Assembly: GCA_964620675.1 (NCBI GenBank)
Contig: CAZUJU010000006.1
Coordinates: 1 to 64,000 of the forward strand
Origin: CAYSFW01 sp964620675
Lineage (GTDB): Bacteria; Pseudomonadota; Gammaproteobacteria; UWMA-0217
Length of the DNA: 64,000 bases
Direction: 5' to 3'
The notes under the pieces: generated by a model
What the model was told of the DNA's origin: nothing
What the model saw: the letters and a program-made list of their open reading frames with translations, nothing else
The model's database searches: none
In this document: positions 16,038 to 25,094 of the stretch, piece after piece
Layout of the letters: every line of letters begins with the position of its first letter
Position numbering within the stretch: position 1 is the stretch's first letter
Position numbers and translations under genes: made by a program

Positions 16038-19000
16038 ATGCCAAAAAGAACCGACATTCAGAGTGTAATGATTATTGGCGCCGGTCCGATCGTGATCGGC
16101 CAGGCCTGCGAGTTCGACTATTCCGGGGCGCAGGCCTGCAAGGCGCTGCGCGAGGAGGGCTATCGCGTCATCCTGATCAACTCGAATCCGGCGACGATCA
16201 TGACCGATCCGGATACCGCGGACGCGATCTATATCGAGCCGATTCAGTGGGAGGTCGTCGCCAAGGTCATCGAACAGGAGCGCCCGGACGCGCTATTGCC
16301 AACCATGGGTGGGCAGACCGCGCTTAACTGTGCGCTGGAACTCGAGCGCAACGGTGTGCTGGCGCGTTTCGGCGTCGAAATGATCGGCGCCAAGGCCGAT
16401 GCGATCGATATGGCCGAGAACCGTGAGCGGTTCCGGCGTGCGATGGATGACATCGGGCTTGCCAGCGCGCGCTCGGTGGTGGTGCATACGATGGAGGAGG
16501 CGCTTGAGCGTCAGCCCGAGGTCGGGTATCCAACCATCTTGCGGCCGTCGTTCACCTTGGGCGGTACCGGCGGTGGCATCGCCTACAACCGTGACGAGTT
16601 CGTTGAGATCGTCAAGCGTGGTCTCGATCTGTCGCCGACTTGCGAGGTGCTGCTTGAGGAGTCGCTGCTCGGCTGGAAGGAATACGAGATGGAGGTGGTG
16701 CGCGACCACCAGGACAACTGCATCATCGTGTGTTCCATCGAAAATCTCGACCCGATGGGCGTGCATACCGGCGATTCGATTACGATCGCGCCGGCGCAGA
16801 CCCTCACCGACAAGGAATATCAGATCATGCGCGATGCCTCGATCGCGGTGTTGCGCAAGATCGGGGTGGACACCGGCGGTTCGAACGTGCAGTTCTCGAT
16901 CAATCCTCAGGACGGGCGGATGGTCGTTATCGAGATGAATCCGCGGGTTTCGCGCTCGTCCGCGCTGGCCTCGAAGGCGACTGGTTTTCCGATCGCCAAG
17001 GTAGCGGCCAAGCTCGCGGTGGGGTTTACCCTCGATGAGCTGCGCAACGAGATCACCGGAGGCGCGACGCCGGCGTCATTTGAGCCCAGTATCGACTACA
17101 TCGTCACCAAGGTACCGCGCTTCACCTTCGAGAAGTTCCCGCAGGCAAAGGCCATTCTGGGAACGCAGATGAAGTCGGTCGGCGAGGTGATGGCGATCGG
17201 GCGCACCTTTCAGGAGTCGCTGCAAAAAGCCCTGCGTGGCCTGGAGGTTGGCGCGGATGGGCTCGATGAGGTGCTAGATCCTGCCGATCCGCAGGCGGGT
17301 GAGCGACTGCGCTCGGAACTCGCGCAGGTCGGGCCGAATCGGTTGTGGTATGTGGCCGACGCGTTTCGTTTCGGCTGGTCGTTGCAAGATCTTTATTCGC
17401 AGACCGCGATCGACCCGTGGTTCCTCGCCCAACTCGAAGACCTTATACGCGCCGAGCAGGATCTGCGCGGACGGCGCCTGGTCGATCTCTCGGCGGCGGA
17501 GTTGCGCGGGCTGAAGCGGAAAGGGTTTTCAGATCGGCGTTTGGCCAAGCTACTTGGCCTGACTGAACAGGATGTCCGGCGGCAGCGGCATGGGCTCGGG
17601 ATCCGGCCAGTGTTCAAGCGGGTGGATACCTGCGCGGCGGAGTTCGCGACCAGCACCGCCTACCTCTACTCGACCTACGAAGAGGAGTGCGAGGCCGAAC
17701 CGACCGCGCGTGACAAGATCATCGTGCTCGGCGGCGGCCCGAACCGAATCGGGCAGGGGATCGAGTTCGACTACTGCTGCGTCCATGCCGCGTTCGCACT
17801 GCGCGACGACGGTTACGAGACGATTATGGTCAACTGTAATCCGGAGACGGTTTCAACGGACTACGACACCTCGGATCGGCTGTATTTCGAACCGTTGACG
17901 CTGGAGGACGTGCTTGAGATCGTGCATCGGGAACAGCCCAAGGGCGTCATTGTGCAGTACGGCGGACAGACGCCGTTGAAACTGGCGCGGGCGCTCGAGG
18001 CCGCCGGGGTGCCGATTATTGGCACCACGCCTGACTCAATTGATCTTGCCGAAGATCGGGAGCGGTTCCAGAAGCTCATTGATGATCTGCACTTGTTACA
18101 ACCGCCGAACCGGACCGCGCGCAGTCCAGATGAGGCGGTGCGCAGTGCCAACGAGATCGGTTATCCGGTGGTGGTGCGCCCGTCCTATGTGCTCGGCGGG
18201 CGGGCAATGGAGATCGTCTACCACGACGACGACTTGCGCCGCTATATGCGTGAGGCGGTACGGGTCTCGAACGATGCGCCGGTGCTGATCGATCACTTCC
18301 TCGACAAGGCGATCGAGGTTGACGTCGACGCGATCTGCGACGGCGAACAGGTGTTTGTCGCGGGCATTATGCAGCATATCGAAGAAGCCGGGATTCACTC
18401 CGGGGATTCGGCCTGCTCGCTGCCGCCGTTCTCGCTCGCGCCGGAGATGATCGCGCGGCTGCGGGTGCAGGTCGCCAAGTTAGCGCACGGTCTCAATGTC
18501 GTCGGCTTGATGAATACCCAGTTTGCGATCCAGGGCGACAATATCTACGTGCTGGAGGTCAATCCGCGAGCGTCGCGCACGGTGCCGTTCGTGTCCAAAG
18601 CGATCGGACTGCCGGTCGCGAAGATCGCGGTGCGCTGCATGGCGGGACAAACACTGGCGGCGCAGGGCACCCCGGATTCAATCACCCCCCCTTACTTCGC
18701 GGTTAAGGAGTCGGTGTTTCCGTTCCTGAAATTCCAGGGTGTGGATCCGGTGCTTGGACCGGAGATGAAATCCACCGGCGAGGTGATGGGGGTTGGCGCC
18801 ACCTTCGGCGAGGCGTTCTTTAAGTCCCAGCTTGCGGCCGGCCAGGATCTCCCAAGCCACGGACGTGCCTTTATCAGTGTCCGCGGCGCCGATCGCGACG
18901 GCGCGGTTGCCATCGCGCGTAGCCTGACCGAATTGGGCTTTACGATCGTGGCGACGCGTGGCACCGCGTTGGCAATCCAGACCGCCGGCATCGGGTGCGA

Positions 19001-19259
19001 AATCGTCAACAAGGTTATGGAAGGGCGGCCGCATATCGTCGATATGATCATCAACGGCGAGGTCGATCTGATCGTCAACACGACCGAGGGCAAGCAGGCG
19101 CTCGCGGATTCATTCGCGATTCGGCGTGAGGCGTTGCAGAACAAGATCGCGTATACGACGACGATCGCCGGAGGGCTCGCCACCTGTGAGGCGCTCAAGT
19201 TTCGCAACGACCTCAAGGTCTATCGTCTCCAAACGCTGCATCAGGAGGTGCGCCAATGA
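16038..19259 (+). CDS. carB: carbamoyl phosphate synthase large subunit
   Basis: The 1073-residue protein has the standard length and two homologous ATP-grasp halves. The first opens with VMIIGAGPIVIGQACEFDYSG and includes EVNPR-type metal ligands in VIEMNPRVSRSSALASKATG. The second opens with IIVLGGGPNRIGQGIEFDY and contains LEVNPRASRTVPFVSKA. The end is an MGS-type allosteric domain with FTIVATRGTA, where ornithine and UMP act in known enzymes. It makes carbamoyl phosphate from bicarbonate, ATP and ammonia delivered by CarA. It overlaps greA by the 4 bp ATGA. Confidence 0.97.
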   Translation: MPKRTDIQSVMIIGAGPIVIGQACEFDYSGAQACKALREEGYRVILINSNPATIMTDPDTADAIYIEPIQWEVVAKVIEQERPDALLPTMGGQTALNCALELERNGVLARFGVEMIGAKADAIDMAENRERFRRAMDDIGLASARSVVVHTMEEALERQPEVGYPTILRPSFTLGGTGGGIAYNRDEFVEIVKRGLDLSPTCEVLLEESLLGWKEYEMEVVRDHQDNCIIVCSIENLDPMGVHTGDSITIAPAQTLTDKEYQIMRDASIAVLRKIGVDTGGSNVQFSINPQDGRMVVIEMNPRVSRSSALASKATGFPIAKVAAKLAVGFTLDELRNEITGGATPASFEPSIDYIVTKVPRFTFEKFPQAKAILGTQMKSVGEVMAIGRTFQESLQKALRGLEVGADGLDEVLDPADPQAGERLRSELAQVGPNRLWYVADAFRFGWSLQDLYSQTAIDPWFLAQLEDLIRAEQDLRGRRLVDLSAAELRGLKRKGFSDRRLAKLLGLTEQDVRRQRHGLGIRPVFKRVDTCAAEFATSTAYLYSTYEEECEAEPTARDKIIVLGGGPNRIGQGIEFDYCCVHAAFALRDDGYETIMVNCNPETVSTDYDTSDRLYFEPLTLEDVLEIVHREQPKGVIVQYGGQTPLKLARALEAAGVPIIGTTPDSIDLAEDRERFQKLIDDLHLLQPPNRTARSPDEAVRSANEIGYPVVVRPSYVLGGRAMEIVYHDDDLRRYMREAVRVSNDAPVLIDHFLDKAIEVDVDAICDGEQVFVAGIMQHIEEAGIHSGDSACSLPPFSLAPEMIARLRVQVAKLAHGLNVVGLMNTQFAIQGDNIYVLEVNPRASRTVPFVSKAIGLPVAKIAVRCMAGQTLAAQGTPDSITPPYFAVKESVFPFLKFQGVDPVLGPEMKSTGEVMGVGATFGEAFFKSQLAAGQDLPSHGRAFISVRGADRDGAVAIARSLTELGFTIVATRGTALAIQTAGIGCEIVNKVMEGRPHIVDMIINGEVDLIVNTTEGKQALADSFAIRREALQNKIAYTTTIAGGLATCEALKFRNDLKVYRLQTLHQEVRQ

Positions 19260-19732
19260 CCAAGGTACCCCTCACCATCGCAGGGGCGGAAAAGCTGACG
19301 GCGGAGCTGCAACGTCTGAAATCCGTGGACCGTCCCCGAATCATTGCCGCGATCGCTGAGGCCCGTGCGCATGGCGATCTCAAGGAAAACGCCGAGTATC
19401 ACGCGGCGCGTGAGCAGCAGAGTTTCGCCGAGGGGCGGATCAAGGAAATCGAATCCAAGTTATCGCACGCTCAGGTTATTGACGTGACCAAGCTGGAAAA
19501 TACCGGCAAGGTGGTGTTTGGGACCACGGTGAGCCTGATCGCCGTCGAAACCGAAGCCGAAGTCACTTACCGCATCGTCGGCGAGGACGAGGCAGATATC
19601 GAACAGGGGTTGATTTCGGTAACGTCACCGATCGCACGAGCCTTGATCGGCAAGGAAGAGGGCGATGTCGCGAAAGTCCAAGCGCCGGGTGGTGTGATCG
19701 AATACGAGATCGCCGAGGTGCGCTACGTATAA
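19256..19732 (+). CDS. greA: transcription elongation factor GreA
   Basis: This 158-residue protein has an N-terminal coiled coil with the acidic tip GDLKENAEYHAAREQQ, which rescues backtracked RNA polymerase by stimulating cleavage of the nascent RNA. Its C-terminal FKBP-like domain has ISVTSPIARALIGKEEGD. The start ATG overlaps the carB stop by 4 bp, so translation is coupled; carB-greA linkage is common in gammaproteobacteria. A hairpin follows the gene, before the convergent yhbY. Confidence 0.97.
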   Translation: MTKVPLTIAGAEKLTAELQRLKSVDRPRIIAAIAEARAHGDLKENAEYHAAREQQSFAEGRIKEIESKLSHAQVIDVTKLENTGKVVFGTTVSLIAVETEAEVTYRIVGEDEADIEQGLISVTSPIARALIGKEEGDVAKVQAPGGVIEYEIAEVRYV

Positions 19733-19781
19733 GCGCAGGTTGCCGGTAATTACGGGCGCGAACTTGCCCCGCCGGTGCCGC

Positions 19782-19800
19782 GCTGACGCGATGCGTCAGC
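19782..19800. terminator. hairpin between convergent greA and yhbY
   Basis: GCTGACGC and GCGTCAGC form a perfect 8-bp stem with a GAT loop in the 79-bp gap between two convergent genes. No U-run follows on either strand, so it may terminate weakly or protect 3' ends. Confidence 0.4.
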
Positions 19801-19811
19801 AGGTGCGGAGA

Positions 19812-20108
19812 CTACTGCGCTTGCGACAAATCCAGTTTCGGATGATCGGCATTGCGTCGGAATAACAGCGCGGTAAAACCGATGCGCGCGATGAGTTCAG
19901 CGCCAGTCTGTCGGCATAGCTCATCGATCAGCACTGCACGCCGCTCTCGATCGTCGCCGCGGATTTTAACCTTGATCAGTTCATGCGCGTCGAGCGCTTC
20001 GTGGGTCGCGGTGATGACCGTCTCCTTGAGACCCTGATCGGCGATCATGACCACCGGGTGGAGTCTGTGGCCGAGTCCCCTTAGATACTTTTTGATGTGT
20101 TGCTCCAA
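19812..20108 (-). CDS. yhbY: CRM-domain ribosome assembly RNA-binding protein YhbY
   Basis: The 98-residue product is a single CRM domain. It has KKYLRGLGHRLHPVVMIAD, the helix ALDAHELIKVKI and FTALLFRRN, matching the small YhbY family that binds precursors of the large ribosomal subunit. I place the start at TTG 20108, giving MEQHIKKYLRG as in family members, with AGGAAGAGG upstream. An ATG at 20237 would add 43 residues that do not resemble the family and would overlap rlmE. It is divergent from rlmE, a conserved pairing. Confidence 0.88.
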   Translation of the reverse strand: MEQHIKKYLRGLGHRLHPVVMIADQGLKETVITATHEALDAHELIKVKIRGDDRERRAVLIDELCRQTGAELIARIGFTALLFRRNADHPKLDLSQAQ

Positions 20109-20165
20109 AATCCTCTTCCTCGGTGGGTGAGTCCCAAAATCTAGCGCGCTGATAGTATTGAAACC

Positions 20166-20786
20166 ATGGCTCGAAGTAAAAGCAGCCGGCGCTGGCTGGA
20201 TGAACATTTCTCCGACGAATTCGTTCGGCGCGCCCAAACTGAGGGCTATCGTTCGCGGGCGGTGTTTAAACTGCTGGAGCTCGACGAGCGGTATCGGTTA
20301 CTGAAGCCCGGCATGATGATCGTCGATCTCGGCGCGGCACCCGGGGGCTGGAGTCAGGTCGTGGCGCGCAAGCTGGGTCGCAACGCGCGGGTGATCGCGA
20401 GCGATATCCTACCCATGGAACCGATCGAAGGGGTCGAATTCGTGCAGGGTGATTTCTGCGAGGACACGGCGCTGGATCGGATTGCGGCGCTCCTCGCCGA
20501 GCGGCGGGCAGACCTTGTTTTGTCCGATATGGCCCCCAATATGAGTGGAGCGGAAGCCGTCGATATCCCGCGCGCGATGTATCTGGCGGAGTTGGCGGCG
20601 GATATGGCGTTGAAGGTGTTGCGTCCGGGCGGCGGGTTTTTGGTCAAGCTGTTCCAGGGTGAAGGCTTTGACGATTACCTGAGATTATTGCGTCAGAACT
20701 TCGAGGGTGTGATTCTACGCAAACCGAAGGCGTCGCGACCACGTAGCCGTGAGATCTACGCCTTGGCCACGAATCGTAAAATATAG
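20166..20786 (+). CDS. rlmE: 23S rRNA 2'-O-methyltransferase RlmE (FtsJ)
   Basis: RlmE methylates the 2'-hydroxyl of U2552 in 23S rRNA, helping late 50S assembly. The 206-residue product (E. coli 209) has the FtsJ fold. SAM-binding motif VDLGAAPGGWSQ is present, and the K-D-K-E catalytic set is visible: Lys in SRAVFKLLELDERY, Asp in LVLSDMAPNMSG, Lys in GGGFLVKLFQGEG and Glu in SREIYALA. It is divergent from yhbY and precedes ftsH by 40 bp, the same rlmE-ftsH order as in E. coli. Confidence 0.96.
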   Translation: MARSKSSRRWLDEHFSDEFVRRAQTEGYRSRAVFKLLELDERYRLLKPGMMIVDLGAAPGGWSQVVARKLGRNARVIASDILPMEPIEGVEFVQGDFCEDTALDRIAALLAERRADLVLSDMAPNMSGAEAVDIPRAMYLAELAADMALKVLRPGGGFLVKLFQGEGFDDYLRLLRQNFEGVILRKPKASRPRSREIYALATNRKI

Positions 20787-20826
20787 TATGTTCGCCGAGA
20801 CGCTGAACTAAGCGAGGAGCTGTTTT

Positions 20827-22752
20827 TTGAACGACCTAGTCAAGAATCTGCTGTTGTGGGCCGTGATCGCCGTGGTGCTGATGTCGGTTTTCAATGGTTT
20901 CAATCAGCGCACGGTGCCCACCGCGTCGCTTTCGTATACGCAGTTCATTGCCGAGGTCAAGAGCGGTCGTGTTCGCAGCGTCTTCGTTGAAGGGCGTAAG
21001 GTCGAGGGTGTGACCGCCGCCGGCGAGAAATTCACCACCTATACTCCCGATGACCCGCAAATGGTCAACGATCTGATTAATCATAATGTTGAAATCCAAG
21101 CCAGCCCGCCGCCGCAGCGGTCGTTGCTGCTGGAAATCCTGATCAGCTGGTTCCCGATGTTGCTGTTGATCGGCGTCTGGGTATTTTTCTTGCGCCAGAT
21201 GCAAGGCGGTGGCGCCGGACGCGGAGCAATGTCGTTCGGTAAGTCCAAGGCCCGGCTGATGAGCGAGGATCAGATCAAGGTCACCTTTGGCGATGTCGCT
21301 GGTTGCGACGAGGCCAAGGACGAAGTCGCCGAGTTGGTCGAGTTCCTCCGTGACCCGGGCAAGTTTCAACGTCTGGGCGGCCAGATTCCGCGTGGAGTAT
21401 TGATGGTCGGGCCACCGGGCACCGGCAAGACCTTGCTCGCGAAGGCGATTGCCGGCGAGGCCAAGGTCCCGTTTTTTAGCATCTCGGGTTCGGATTTCGT
21501 CGAGATGTTCGTCGGGGTTGGTGCGTCGCGCGTGCGCGACATGTTCGAACAGGCCAAGAAGCACTCGCCCTGCATCATCTTCATCGACGAGATCGATGCC
21601 GTTGGCCGTCATCGCGGCGCGGGGCTCGGCGGTGGTCACGATGAGCGCGAGCAGACGCTGAACCAGTTACTGGTCGAGATGGATGGCTTCGACGGCAAGG
21701 AAGGCATCATCGTGATCGCGGCGACCAACCGGCCCGACGTGCTCGATCCGGCGCTGTTGCGCCCGGGCCGTTTCGATCGTCAGGTTGTGGTTCCGCTGCC
21801 AGACGTGCGGGGACGCGAGCATATCCTCAAGGTACACATGCGTAAGGTCCCGGTCGGCAACGACGTGAAGCCGAGTCTGATCGCGCGCGGAACGCCTGGT
21901 TTTTCCGGGGCCGATCTCGCTAATCTGGTCAATGAAGCCGCTCTGTTCGCGGCGCGTGCCAGCAAGAAAACCGTCGATATGGACGACTTCGAGCGCGCGA
22001 AGGATAAGATCATGATGGGTGCGGAGCGCCGGTCGATGGTGATGAGCGAGGACGAGAAGAAACTCACTGCGTTCCACGAGGCGGGTCATGCGATCGTCGG
22101 CCGCTCGGTTCCTGACCACGATCCTGTTTACAAGGTCAGCATCATTCCGCGCGGACGGGCCTTGGGCGTTACGATGTTTCTGCCGCAGGAGGATCGCTAC
22201 AGCCACAGCAAGCAGCATCTTGAGAGCATGATTTCGAGTCTATTCGGCGGTCGACTTGCCGAAGAGATCATCTTTGGTGCCGAAAAGGTCACCACCGGTG
22301 CTTCGAACGACATCGAGCGTGCAACAAATCTTGCGCGTAACATGGTTACACGCTGGGGGCTTTCGGAAAAACTGGGTCCGCTCGCCTATAGCGAAGAAGA
22401 AGGCGAGGTATTTTTGGGGCACTCGGTGACCAAGACCAAATACCTTTCCGACGAGACCGCGCATGCGATCGAAGAGGAAATACGCCATATCGTTGACCGC
22501 AATTACGACCGGGCGAAGCGCATTCTTACGGAGCATATGGATAAGCTGCATATGATGGCCGCCGCATTGATGAAATACGAGACGATCGATGCCGATCAGA
22601 TCGACACCATCATGCAAGGCAAAGAGCCCGGACCGCCTGCGGGTTGGTCGGATGACGACATCGGAACAGGTCGCAACACGCCCTCGGGCAAAGCGCCGGT
22701 TGAGAGTGGTACCGCCGGTGGCAAACTCGGTGGTGCTGCGGGTCAAACCTGA
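20827..22752 (+). CDS. ftsH: ATP-dependent zinc metalloprotease FtsH
   Basis: FtsH is an inner-membrane AAA+ protease that removes damaged membrane proteins and some regulators. The 641-residue product has two membrane segments (about residues 4-20 and 98-118). An AAA domain follows, with Walker A GPPGTGKT near residue 196, Walker B IIFIDEIDAVG and the second region of homology ATNRPDVLDPALLRPGRFD. The protease domain has the zinc motif HEAGH at about 417-421. The start is TTG 20827 with GCGAGGAG 9 nt upstream, giving a normal N-terminus (LLLWAVIAVVLMSVFNGF). Confidence 0.97.
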   Translation: MNDLVKNLLLWAVIAVVLMSVFNGFNQRTVPTASLSYTQFIAEVKSGRVRSVFVEGRKVEGVTAAGEKFTTYTPDDPQMVNDLINHNVEIQASPPPQRSLLLEILISWFPMLLLIGVWVFFLRQMQGGGAGRGAMSFGKSKARLMSEDQIKVTFGDVAGCDEAKDEVAELVEFLRDPGKFQRLGGQIPRGVLMVGPPGTGKTLLAKAIAGEAKVPFFSISGSDFVEMFVGVGASRVRDMFEQAKKHSPCIIFIDEIDAVGRHRGAGLGGGHDEREQTLNQLLVEMDGFDGKEGIIVIAATNRPDVLDPALLRPGRFDRQVVVPLPDVRGREHILKVHMRKVPVGNDVKPSLIARGTPGFSGADLANLVNEAALFAARASKKTVDMDDFERAKDKIMMGAERRSMVMSEDEKKLTAFHEAGHAIVGRSVPDHDPVYKVSIIPRGRALGVTMFLPQEDRYSHSKQHLESMISSLFGGRLAEEIIFGAEKVTTGASNDIERATNLARNMVTRWGLSEKLGPLAYSEEEGEVFLGHSVTKTKYLSDETAHAIEEEIRHIVDRNYDRAKRILTEHMDKLHMMAAALMKYETIDADQIDTIMQGKEPGPPAGWSDDDIGTGRNTPSGKAPVESGTAGGKLGGAAGQT

Positions 22753-22786
22753 GGCGCGCGGCCTTTATCTGAAACGTTGACCGAGG

Positions 22787-22810
22787 AAGAGGCCCGTCAG
22801 GGCCTCTTTT
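22787..22810 (+). terminator. terminator-like hairpin between ftsH and folP
   Basis: AAGAGGCCC and GGGCCTCTT form a perfect 9-bp stem with a GTCA loop, followed by TT and then CATTG. It lies 34 bp after ftsH and ends 5 nt before the folP ATG at 22816. GAGG at 22783-22786 touches the base of the stem, so folding would bring it to about 7 nt from that ATG. Confidence 0.75.
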
Positions 22811-22815
22811 CATTG

Positions 22816-23661
22816 ATGGTAGTCACATCTCGTAGAATTCTGGATCTGCTTGGCCCGTCGACGGCTCGGGTCATGGGTATTCTCAATCTGACTCCGGACT
22901 CGTTTTCGGACGGTGGCCTGCATATGACCGTCGATGGCGCTCTGCGGCACACTGAGCAAATGCTCGCGGCCGGCGCTGATATGATCGACTTGGGGGGCGA
23001 GTCGACTCGTCCGGGTGCGCCGGAAGTCGCGGTGGCGGAGGAGTGCCGGCGCGTCATTCCGGTACTTGAAGCCATCGTGGCGCGATTTCCAGACGTCGCG
23101 ATTTCTGTCGATACCAGCAAACCTGAGGTGATGCGTGCGGCGATTGCGGCAGGGGCGTGGATGATCAACGACGTGACCGCGCTGGGAGCAGAGGGGGCGT
23201 TCGACGCGGTCCGTGACGCTGAGGTGGCGGTTTGTCTGATGCATATGCAAGGCTCGCCTCGCACAATGCAAACCAGTCCGCATTACGTCGACGTTATCGA
23301 GGATATCATCACGTTTCTTCAGGATCGGGTGGGCGCGTGCGAGGCGGCGGGGATCTCTCGGCGGCGGATCGTGATCGATCCGGGTTTCGGATTTGGCAAG
23401 ACCCTGGCGCATAACTATACCTTGCTGCGCGAGTTGCGCGCGTTGCTGCGCCTGGAATTGCCGATCCTGGTTGGGATGTCCCGCAAGTCCATGATTGGAC
23501 AAGTGTTGAGTGCGCCCGCCGACGCGAGGGTAACCGGTAGCGCGATTTTGGCCGCGTTGGCGTTGGAGCGCGGCGCGTCGATCGTGCGTGCGCATGATGT
23601 CCGCGAGACGGTTGAGGCGGTCCGCCTGGTGCGGGCGATGAATGAATTAGGAACGGAGTAG
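22816..23661 (+). CDS. folP: dihydropteroate synthase
   Basis: FolP joins p-aminobenzoate to 6-hydroxymethyl-dihydropterin diphosphate in folate synthesis and is the sulfonamide target. The 281-residue TIM barrel has VMGILNLTPDSFSDGG, MIDLGGESTRPGAPEV, a pterin site at DPGFGFGKTLAHN and the late SRKSMIG. I choose ATG 22816, giving MVVTSRRILDLLG. The frame is open back to a TTG at 22777, but that part runs through the terminator-like hairpin and does not look like FolP. The ribosome site is unusual, as described for the hairpin. glmM follows after 6 bp. Confidence 0.95.
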   Translation: MVVTSRRILDLLGPSTARVMGILNLTPDSFSDGGLHMTVDGALRHTEQMLAAGADMIDLGGESTRPGAPEVAVAEECRRVIPVLEAIVARFPDVAISVDTSKPEVMRAAIAAGAWMINDVTALGAEGAFDAVRDAEVAVCLMHMQGSPRTMQTSPHYVDVIEDIITFLQDRVGACEAAGISRRRIVIDPGFGFGKTLAHNYTLLRELRALLRLELPILVGMSRKSMIGQVLSAPADARVTGSAILAALALERGASIVRAHDVRETVEAVRLVRAMNELGTE

Positions 23662-23667
23662 CGATTG

Positions 23668-25029
23668 ATGAGTCGGAAATATTTTGGTACGGATGGAATC
23701 CGCGGGCGCGTCGGCAAATTGCCCATGACGCCGGAGTTCGTACTCAAGCTCGGCTGGGCCGCCGGAAGGGTGCTCGGCGGGAGCGGCGCGGCGCAGGTGC
23801 TGATCGGAAAGGACACCCGCATCTCGGGCTATATGCTGGAATCTTGCCTGCAGGCCGGACTGTCGGCAGCGGGTGTGGATATTCGTCTGCTTGGTCCGAT
23901 GCCTACGCCCGCGGTGGCGTATCTGACGCGGACCTATCGTGCGGCCGCCGGGATCGTGATCAGTGCGTCGCATAATCCATTCTACGATAACGGTGTTAAG
24001 TTCTTCTCGCAAAAAGGCTTTAAATTACCGGACGAGGTGGAGCTTGCGATCGAGGCTGAAATGGATCGGCCGCTCGACGTAGTCGATTCCGCCCGGCTGG
24101 GTAAGGCGGTGCGAATTCCCGATGCCACCGGGCGCTACATCGAGTTTTGCAAGAGCACGATTCCGGTCGTGGATGCCCTGTATGGCATGAGGTTGGTGGT
24201 CGATACGGCAAATGGCGCAACCTATAGCAGCGCCCCCAGCGTGTTTCGTGAACTCGGCGCTGAGGTGATTGCGATCGGCGGCGCACCCGATGGCTTGAAC
24301 ATCAATGCGGACTGCGGCGCAACCGCGCCGCAGCGTCTCTGCGATGCCGTGCTCAGCAATCGCGCGGATGTCGGGATCGCCCTTGATGGTGACGGCGATC
24401 GCTTGATCATGGCCGACCACAAGGGTGAAATCGTCGACGGCGACGAGGCCCTGTTTATGATCGCCGAGGGTAAGCACCATGAAGGGAGCTTGCGTGGCGG
24501 CGTCGTCGGCACGCAGATGAGCAACCTTGGCTTGGAGTTGGCGCTGCGTCGCCTCGGAATCGGTTTCGAGCGGGCCAAAGTCGGCGATCGCTATGTGCTG
24601 GAGCGGATGCAGGAGCAGGGCTGGTACCTCGGTGGCGAGTCGTCAGGACATATCATTTGCCTCGATCGGACCACGACCGGGGATGGAATCATCGCGGCCT
24701 TGCAGGTTCTACATGTCATGGTAACCAGTGGTAAGAGCCTGCACGATCTCAAGCGGGGTATGACCAAATTTCCACAGACCTTGGTAAACGTTCCCCTACA
24801 GCAGCGTCTTGATCTTGCCACTGCGCCGCAGGTTCATGAGGCGGTGCGGGATGTGGAAACCCGCCTGGCCGAGCGGGGCAGAGTACTACTGCGTCCCTCG
24901 GGTACTGAACCGCTGATCCGCGTGATGGTCGAGGGCGAAAATGAGCGTGAAGTGCGGATGCTCGCGGAGCAGATTGCCGGTGCGGTGCGCGAAGCGGCCG
25001 CGGCGCATGAAAGCGAACTCGCTCGGTAG
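23668..25029 (+). CDS. glmM: phosphoglucosamine mutase
   Basis: GlmM converts glucosamine-6-phosphate to glucosamine-1-phosphate for UDP-GlcNAc, needed for peptidoglycan and LPS. The 453-residue protein starts RKYFGTDGIRGRVG. It has the phosphoserine loop VISASHNPFYDNG (active Ser about 101), the Mg loop ALDGDGDRLIM, the sugar loop GGESSGHII and the phosphate loop LLRPSGTEPLIRVMVEGE. The order ftsH-folP-glmM is conserved. The start is ATG 23668, with a GGAG upstream inside the folP 3' end. Confidence 0.97.
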   Translation: MSRKYFGTDGIRGRVGKLPMTPEFVLKLGWAAGRVLGGSGAAQVLIGKDTRISGYMLESCLQAGLSAAGVDIRLLGPMPTPAVAYLTRTYRAAAGIVISASHNPFYDNGVKFFSQKGFKLPDEVELAIEAEMDRPLDVVDSARLGKAVRIPDATGRYIEFCKSTIPVVDALYGMRLVVDTANGATYSSAPSVFRELGAEVIAIGGAPDGLNINADCGATAPQRLCDAVLSNRADVGIALDGDGDRLIMADHKGEIVDGDEALFMIAEGKHHEGSLRGGVVGTQMSNLGLELALRRLGIGFERAKVGDRYVLERMQEQGWYLGGESSGHIICLDRTTTGDGIIAALQVLHVMVTSGKSLHDLKRGMTKFPQTLVNVPLQQRLDLATAPQVHEAVRDVETRLAERGRVLLRPSGTEPLIRVMVEGENEREVRMLAEQIAGAVREAAAAHESELAR

Positions 25030-25094
25030 TTGATTTATCGTTAGACCGTCGCTAAGCTTGCCAGCCTTCAACGCGACGGCTACGGAGATCACTG

